Assembly (NCBI GenBank): GCA_013180625.2
Contig: SNVD02009784.1
Location: forward strand, 310,001-374,000
Direction: 5' to 3'
DNA: 64,000 bases
Origin: Boswellia sacra
Taxonomy: Eukaryota; Streptophyta; Magnoliopsida; Sapindales; Burseraceae
A program made the translations under genes and the position numbers. Below the pieces are notes generated by a model, which was given only the letters and a program-made list of their open reading frames with translations, made no database searches and had not been told where the DNA came from. This document shows positions 57,470-64,000 of the stretch, piece by piece (within the stretch, counting starts at the first letter, position 1; each line of letters begins with the position of its first letter).

Positions 57470-59882
57470 AAAGAGTAGCAGGGCACTTCTACTACTGCTT
57501 TCTTGATGGATATTCAAGCTATTATCAAATTCCCATTGCGCTCGAAGACCAAGAAAAGACCACATTTACATGCCCCTTCGGCACTTTTGTATTTAGGAGA
57601 ATGCCTTTTGGAAAGTCGGTAAGGAAGAACCATACGACATCTAGAAAGGATCCAAGCATTTGATGTGCCAAGGATTGTCGACAATGGATCAAGACCTCCA
57701 CTTTACGAGTGGTGTCAAGATTGATTAAGAAATTAAATATAAATCATATTGAATAAACATTATAAGATTAAGATTATTAAGCACATATTAAGGGTTAGAG
57801 AATCCTTATTCTCATATCAAGGGTTTCACCCTTTCACCTTAGCAAAAGAGAAATTAGAAGAACATTATAATAGAAAGAAAATAAAATGTAAGAAAAAGGA
57901 AATTCATTAATAACATAAACACACAAAACACAATACAAGATCCTAGCCAAAGCCAAAATGTTCCAGCCAAGGCCAAGATGCCCTAATGGGTCACAAGGCA
58001 CCTCTATTTATAGATACATCCAGGGGCAAACTTGTCAAATTACAAGGGCATAATTGTCAAATATTAGTTGTAAATATCTTTGACAATTGGGATCATTAGG
58101 CACCGACTTTGACCATCAATTTTGACATTGAAATGTTGAGAATTTTAATCATATGTCTTCATGAACATTGTAGATATTTCTCTCAGCTTTCTAGAACTAT
58201 TGATTTGCACAATTTGGATACGTATTTTGAGAGATACGGTCCAAATACTGAGGCCTGGTCAGACTGGGCCGAGACTGTAGATGGGTTCACTTCAAGCCCA
58301 ATTTTGGTCCACTAAGAGCCCGAATTTGATGATGCTTGTGAAATGCAATCTTGTAGACAATTGATCAGCTTTCCAAAACATTAAGATTTGCACCAAAAAT
58401 TTCTGATCTATAAATGAGAGTTATGCCATTTTTACCAGGGGGAGGCGTGGGGGAAGGGGGGGGATAATGAGGGGGAACAGGGGAAGAGAAAAGAAAAACT
58501 TTAACAAACCAGAATTAAGAGGAAGTTAATTCCAAAGATGCAACAGACTACAAATATGTTTAAGTTGATGACTTTCATGATACGCTATTAATGTCAATAT
58601 TATTAACTAAGCTCTTATTAAACATACAATTTAATTGTTCATCAAAGAGTGTGGCACGGTCACTTCTACTACTTCTTTCCTTGATGGATATTCAAGTGCT
58701 ATTATCAAATTCCCATTGCGCATCTAAGACCAGAAAAGACCACATGTTCGTGCCCCTTCGGCACTTTTGCATTTAGGAGAATGCCTTTTGAAAAGTCGTA
58801 AGGAAGAACCATACATCATCTAGAAAGGATCAAGCATTTGATGTGCCAAGGATTGTCGACAATGGATCAAGACCTCCACTTTACGAGTGGTGTCAAGATT
58901 GATTAAGAAAATAAATGTAAATCATATAAACAACATAAGATAATGATTATTAAGCACATATTAAGGGTTAGAAAATCCTTACTCTCATATCAAGGGTTTC
59001 ACCCTTTTACCTTAGCAAGAGAGAATTTAGAAAGACATTATAAGAGAAAAAACACAAATTGCAAGAAAAAGGAAATTCATTAATAACATTAAAACACAAG
59101 GGAGAAACACATACAAGGATCCCGCTAAGGCCAAAGATGTCCTAATGGGTCCCAAGGCACCTCTATTATCGATACAATCCGGGGCAAACTTGTTCAAATT
59201 ACAAGGGCATAATTTGTCATATTAGTTGTAAATATCTTTGACAATTGGGATCATTAAGCACCGACTTTGGACATCATTTTTGACATTGGAAATGTTTGAG
59301 AATTATAATCATTGTCTTTCTGAAAAGTTGTAGATATTTCTCTCAGATTTCTAGAACATATTGATTTGCACAATTTGGATAAGTATTTTGAGAGATACGG
59401 TTCAAATACTGAGGCCTAGTCAGACTGGGCTGAGACTATAGATGGGTTCACTTCAAGCCCAATTTTGGTCTACTAAGAGCCCGAATTTGATGATGCTTGT
59501 GAAATGCAATCTTGTAGAAAATTAAATCAGCTTTCCAAAACATTAATAATTGCACCATTCTGATCTAGAAATAGAGAGTTATGCCCATTTTACCAAACCT
59601 GTAACAAAACCAAAATTAAGAAGAAGTTAATTCCAAACATGCAAAGACTACAAATATGTTTAAGTTGAGGAATTTAATGACACTATTAATGCAATATGAT
59701 GAACTAAGCTCTTATTAAACATACATATTTAAGTGTTCATCAAAAGAGTAGCAGGGCACTTCTACTACTGCTTTCTTGATGGATATTCAAGCTATTATCA
59801 AATTCCCATTGCGCTCGAAGACCAAGAAAAGACCACATTTACGTGCCCCTTCGGCACTTTTGCATTTAGGAGAATGCCTTTT
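56523..59882. repeat. Tandem triplication spanning solo LTR and RT junction
   Basis: Three successive units (about 56,523-57,612; 57,613-58,792; 58,793-59,882) each run from inside the reversed LTR, through its TTCATCA end and the AAAGA duplication, into ~140 bp of RT coding sequence ending RRMPFG. The junctions 57,612 and 58,792 have the same odd joint (CCTTTTGG-AAAGTCGGTAAGG), so the copies arose from one rearrangement. The middle unit has many small indels and a G-rich insert. A sequencing or assembly origin must be considered. Confidence 0.9.
58438..58494 (+). other. G-rich block with quadruplex-forming pattern
   Basis: At least five runs of four to nine G within 57 bp, replacing a TTTTACCAAACC stretch found in the sister units. 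It has no counterpart elsewhere in the window. Confidence 0.6.
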
Positions 59883-60230
59883 GGACTTTGCAATGCCCCA
59901 GCCACTTTTCAAAGATGCATGTTAAGCATTTTTAGTGACATGGTTGAGCATTGTTTAGAAGTCTTTATGGATGATTTAACTGTCTTTGGAAACTCTTTTG
60001 ATAATTGTCTTGAAAACTTAGAAAAAGTCCTAAAAAGGTGTGAAGAAAAAGGTCTTATTTTGAATTGAAAAAAATGTCATTATATGGTCACTTCGGGAAT
60101 TGTCTTTGGTCATGTGGTGTCTTATAAGGGAATTGAAGTGGACAAAGCAAAAGTGGAATTAATTTCCCATTTGCCTCCACCAAAAATAGTCAAAGAGGTT
60201 CGTTCATTCTTAGGGCAGGATTTTATAGGA
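59748..60230 (+). pseudogene. pol: Athila-like reverse transcriptase, catalytic part
   Basis: RT resumes after the triplication: FLDGYSSYYQIPIALEDQEK, FRRMPFGLCNAPATFQRCM, then VFMDDLTVFG, where MDD is the catalytic motif. A TGA at 60066 interrupts the frame where Trp is usual. A one-base shift near 60,222 follows. Confidence 0.9.
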
Positions 60231-61200
60231 GGTTCATAAGAAATTTCAGTACTATATCTAAAACTCTATGTAACCTCTTAATAAAAGACACTTCTTTTGA
60301 ATGGACTCAAGAATGTCAAAATGCCTTTGATAAATTAATTGGACTTTTAAGAATTGCTCAAATTATGCAATCTCTTAATTGGTCCTTGCCTTTTAAATTG
60401 ATGTGTGATACAAGTGACTACGCCGTTGGTGCTGTCTTAGGACAAAGAAAAGAAGGTAAGCCTTATGTGATATACTATGCAAGTAGGACTTTAAATGATG
60501 CCCAAATGAATTACACAACAACTGAAAAAGAATTACTTGCTGTAGTATTTGCATTGGACAAATTTCGATCTTATTTAATTGGTTCTCCCACGATTGTTTA
60601 CACTGACCATGCAGCTGTGAGATATTTAATGTCTAAACAGGATGCAAAACCTAGATTGATACGGTGGATCTTATTGCTCCAAGAATTCAACATCACAATA
60701 AAGGATAAGACAGGAGCCGAAAATGTCGTTGCTGATCATCTTTCAAGACTAACAACAGAGACATTAATTGAAACTACACCTATCAATGATTCTTTTCCTG
60801 ATGAATTTTTATTTTCTGTTGCTACTGTACCTTGGTTTGCTAACATTGTAATTTTTCTTGCAATAGGAAAAATGCCACCTCATTGGAATGCTCAAGACAA
60901 AAGGAAATTTTTAACCGAGGTGAAAAATTTTTATTGGGATGACCCATATCTATTCAAATATTGTCCAGACCAAATAATAAGAAGATGCATACTCGACAAT
61001 GAGGTAAGTAGTGTCATTAACTTTTGTCATTCTGAAGCATGTGGAGGACATTTTTCATCTAGAAAAACGGCTGCTAAGATCTTACAATGTGGATTTTATT
61101 GGGCCACCTTATCTAAAGATGCACATGCATTTTGCAAAATGTGTGAAAATTGTCAAAATTAATGATCCATTTCAAAAGAAACATGATTGCCTTTGAATCC
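60231..61200 (+). pseudogene. pol: Athila-like RNase H and integrase zinc domain
   Basis: Open from 60365 to 61162. RNase [41 protein letters not shown] and YTDH near 60,600. The linker [11 protein letters not shown] follows. The integrase zinc region is [20 protein letters not shown] (with His residues) and CKMCENC near 61,135-61,155. A frameshift follows at about 61,160. Confidence 0.9.
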
Positions 61201-61219
61201 CATTTCTTGTTGTTGAAAT

Positions 61220-62170
61220 CTTTGAATGTTTTGTTTTTTGGGGTATTGATTTTATGGGACCCTTTCCACCGTCATTTGGTTTTGTGTACATCCTTGTTGA
61301 AGTAGACTATGTTTCAAAATGGGTCGAGGCAATTCCATGTCGAAACAATGATCACAAAACAGTTGTCAAATTCTTAAAGGAGAATATCTTAAGTAGATTT
61401 GGAATTCCTCGAGCATTATTAGTGATGGGGGTACACATTTTTGTAACAAACCATTTGAAACTTTAATGAAGAAATATGGAATAACCCATAAAATTTCTAC
61501 ACCTTGTCACCCAGAAACAAGTGGACAAGTTAAATTAGCTAATAGGGAGATAAAACAGATCTTAGAAAAAACAGTTAACCCAAATCGTAAAGATTGGTCT
61601 TTAAAACTTAATGATGCACTTTGAAAACAAAAACTTAAAAAAAAGAAAAAAAAACTTAAAAAACAAAACTTAACCGAACTAGCTTTCAAAACATCATTGG
61701 GAATGTCCTCCTTATAGATTATTTTATGGAAAACCGTGTCACTGCACTGTGGAAATTGAGCAGAAAGCTTATTGAGCCATTAAAACATTCAACACAAATT
61801 TGAATGATGCTTGCAAGTTACGTAAACTCCAACTGAGTGAACTTGAGAAATCAGGAATGAGGCTTATGAAAATTCTAAAATCTACAAAGAAAAAATGAAG
61901 GTTTTTCATGACAAATCCACTGTTAGAAAATCTTTTGAACCTTCACAAAAAGTTCTTTGGTATGATTCAAGATTGCATTTGTTTCCTGGTAAACTTCGGT
62001 CTCGTTGGACTGGGCCTTTCATTGTTAAAAATGTTTTCCCTCATGGAGCAGTTGAAATTGAGAACCTAAAGAATGGTAATGTGTTTAAAGTTAATGGACA
62101 ACGGTTAAAACCATTTTTTGAAAATTTTGACCAAAATGAAGAGTCCATTGCTTTAGTCGATCCTTTTTAA
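61220..62170 (+). pseudogene. pol: Athila-like integrase core and C-terminal domain
   Basis: The core begins [20 protein letters not shown] (first Asp). The second Asp (SDGGTHF) lies across a frameshift near 61,418. The Glu region [14 protein letters not shown] (about 61,519-61,560) is readable in a second frame. 61,620-61,880 is corrupted by an A-rich insert and stops. The end (61895-62170) is open, with [20 protein letters not shown], the GPF/Y-type integrase C-terminus, and stops at 62168-62170. Confidence 0.85.
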
Positions 62171-62297
62171 GGATTGATTTTTCCCGCTCAACTGGCGGAT
62201 ACGGTACTCTGTGACTTTTAAAGTCGGTTTTTCAGTTCTCTAAACACTGTTGCTCACCTTGCATCCATTTTCTTTTCTTCTCTCTCATTTTCTTCAC

Positions 62298-62780
62298 ATG
62301 GATACCATTATCTCAAAGTTGCACAAACATTTTCCCTCTCTTCCTCAAAATGATTTGCTTAAAATTTACAAAGCCCGCACTGAAAGACTAAGGATGTTGA
62401 TGTTTAAGGGTATGCCTGTTGAAGTAAGATGGTTAATTGAAGCCAAGGTTCGATTTTCTTATGAATTTTCAGATAATCTTGTTTCTCACATGCCAGGTAT
62501 AGGAAAAAGCTCTTACGCCAAAAAGCGAAGAGCAAAAAGGTTACAAGTTTGTCCCAAATGTGTAAGATGGACTTGTAACCAGCGTTGCCGCTCATTGGGA
62601 TATTTGTCTAATAATCGAGATGATAAACTACAGTTCATCAAGAATGGACTGAGTAGGGAGTCCTTGGATGATATCCGAATGACTCTTGAACGTATTTTTG
62701 TGGACTTGTGCAGCGTGAAATTTTTAACTTGTGGACACAATTCCGAGATAAGCAGGAATGCTATAGTCTTGGGAATCTAA
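62298..62780 (+). CDS. Unknown Cys-rich basic ORF between pol and LOG
   Basis: Open frame of 160 residues from ATG 62298. The upstream ATG at 62250 only adds a hydrophobic run from pyrimidine-rich DNA, so I prefer 62298. Basic centre KKRRAKRLQVCPKCVRWTCN (~residues 75-95) with CPKC then CNQRC suggests metal binding; another Cys pair (DLCSVKFLTCGH) is near residue 140. Sequence resembles nothing I can name. It lies where Athila relatives may carry an env-like ORF, but it has no signal peptide or transmembrane segment. In element A the sequence from 62,296 to about 62,763 is cleanly absent. Confidence 0.5.
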   Translation: MDTIISKLHKHFPSLPQNDLLKIYKARTERLRMLMFKGMPVEVRWLIEAKVRFSYEFSDNLVSHMPGIGKSSYAKKRRAKRLQVCPKCVRWTCNQRCRSLGYLSNNRDDKLQFIKNGLSRESLDDIRMTLERIFVDLCSVKFLTCGHNSEISRNAIVLGI

Positions 62781-63161
62781 CTCAAAACGACTCTGTTTGC
62801 CAGTTTATAAGAAAACTAGATGGGAAGCATATCCCCAACTCATAGAAGGTGTTTAAGCCGTTTCTGGACGTAAAACCAGAGGAAAATGTGAGCCACAGTC
62901 ACAACTACTTGTACATATACATGCGTGCCATCATTTTTGAATTTTAATGCCTTATAGCTGTCATTTTTGAATTTGTATCTTTTGTTTGACTTATGGTGTC
63001 TTATTTCATCATCTTTTTGAATTTCTATACATAATTGTCAAATTTTTCAACAAGCAGCCGAGCTACCTATTTGGATGTCATTATTAGCATACCTTTTTGC
63101 ACTCCATAAATACCACATCTCTTGTTCTCTTCTTCACACATAGTTAGAGAGTTGCATAGAC

Positions 63162-63811
63162 ATGGAGGGAACTTTAAAACGTCGAATCCAAAGGATATGG
63201 GTATTCGTGGATCTCGACCAGGTAAAAGTGAGGAGTTTGTAGAAGCAACAAATTATCTTGGTAGGCTACTGGCTGAAAGAAAGATTCATGTGATTTATGG
63301 GGGAGGTAGCATTGAGTTAATGGGTTGTGTGTCAACAGCTGCACTTGTAGGAGGCAGTCAAGTTTTAGGAGTTATTCTTAAAGCTTTGGTTATAGAAAGC
63401 ATTGTTAGAAAAACGGTTGGGCATGAGTTACAAGTCTCCTCTATGCATGAACGCATAGCACATATGCTCATCAATTCAGATGCCTTTATTGCTTTACCAG
63501 GTGGCTTCGGTACTCTCGAAGAAATTTTTTAAATTGCCTCTTGGGCCCAACTGAATCTCCATAAAAAACCCATAGGTTTGTTGAATGTTAAAAATTTCTT
63601 TGATCCTTTGATAAGTTTTGTTGATGCAGCTATGGAACAGAATTTTATCCCTTATTCGACGAGACAGATCCTTGTTTCTGCCACTACCGCTAGTGAACTA
63701 CTTGACAAGTTACAAGCAGTCGAGTATCAACCTGATCCAGCCATCACTCAATTTAATTGGTCAGGGGGGCAAAACAAAAAGTACAAATTGGATCTGAATC
63801 TCCGTTTGTAA
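63162..63811 (+). pseudogene. LOG: LONELY GUY copy in element B, frameshifted
   Basis: Homologous over its full length to the LOG at 45113, including the ~400 bp before it and the 3' sequence. The start codon at 63162 is kept, but one base is missing near 63,206 (in the Cys-Gly-Ser loop), shifting the frame, and a Gln codon has become TAA at 63530, just after the PGGFGTLEE signature. Besides these, about 25 residues differ from the other copy, including LGLMG to IELMG and IPKAL to ILKAL. The codon that is Arg17 in element A still reads GGA (Gly) here, indicating that the change in A is secondary. It is non-functional. Confidence 0.93.
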
Positions 63812-64000
63812 TTTTTTTTTCTTGTCCTTTATTTTATTTTTAGCATTTTATTTTATGAGTCTTTCAGGTCATCTCTCTTGAATAACAGAAGCTTCAGGTA
63901 ATGTCTCCTATACTTTATCTCTCTACATTTAAACATTGAGAACAATGTTTCATTTGGTTGGGGGGGAAGGATAGTAGACATAAGTGTGTCTTGAAATTTT
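63812..64000 (+). other. 3' non-coding region of element B
   Basis: Same sequence as after the LOG of element A, including the ACATTGAGAACAATGTTTCA then TTGGTTGGGGGGGAAGG motif. The element continues past the window. Confidence 0.85.

Larger units (their letters stand above)
49936..64000 (+). mobile_element. Athila-like element B: gag-pro-pol, extra ORF, LOG pseudogene
   Basis: Same family as element A by LTR, primer site, gag, LOG and 3' motif. Order: 5' LTR (49936-52971, split by a Mutator-like element), gag-protease (53171-55507), reverse transcriptase (55508-56104, continuing at 59748), RNase H, integrase to 62170, a Cys-rich ORF (62298-62780), LOG pseudogene (63162-63811) and the conserved 3' G-rich motif at the window end. 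The 3' LTR lies beyond 64000. A reversed solo LTR (56105-57469) interrupts pol. Multiple stops make it defective. Confidence 0.95.

Overview
The window is a nest of transposable elements from a plant nuclear genome, most likely a eudicot. The evidence is low GC, plant-type Ty1/copia and Ty3/gypsy (Athila- and Tat-like) retrotransposons with tRNA primer sites, CACTA, hAT and Mutator-like DNA elements, and a plant LONELY GUY (LOG) gene. I see no CRISPR array, tRNA or rRNA gene, and no securely identified host gene outside the mobile elements.

Layout: 1-1067 is the decayed 3' part of an Athila-like pol, cut by a CACTA end at 1068. AT-rich filler, short repeats and a copia RT scrap (3547-3747) follow, then a 414-bp Mutator-type MITE (3877-4290). 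A structurally complete but broken copia element spans 4435-13029. 14529-33611 is a 19-kb Ty3/gypsy element on the minus strand, flanked by a perfect GTCAT target duplication; it keeps only gag and protease remnants. A second LTR element (about 19835-32160) sits inside its gag, and that one contains a CACTA element (from 23727) with a truncated transposase. 33612-38541 is mostly featureless AT-rich DNA, followed by a non-autonomous hAT element (38542-39797).

From about 39940 to 49110 lies a tandem array of ~550-bp units carrying a Met-tRNA primer-site motif (TRIM-like or copia leader-like). It is split by Athila-like element A (41040-48288). A second, longer member of the same family, element B, runs from 49936 past the window end. 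B is interrupted by a 1.65-kb Mutator-like element in its 5' LTR and by a reverse-oriented solo LTR in its reverse transcriptase; the region around that solo LTR is tandemly triplicated.

Main discovery: both Athila-like elements carry, downstream of the retroviral genes, an intronless plant LOG gene (cytokinin riboside 5'-monophosphate phosphoribohydrolase). Element A has an open 216-codon LOG (45113-45763) and an open 650-codon gag but has lost protease and pol. Its two LTRs differ at only about 23 positions in ~1.18 kb, so the insertion is fairly young. Element B has a nearly full gag-pro-pol with several breaks, an extra Cys-rich ORF absent from A, and a frameshifted LOG. The shared flanks show that LOG was captured by an ancestor and then spread with the retrotransposon.
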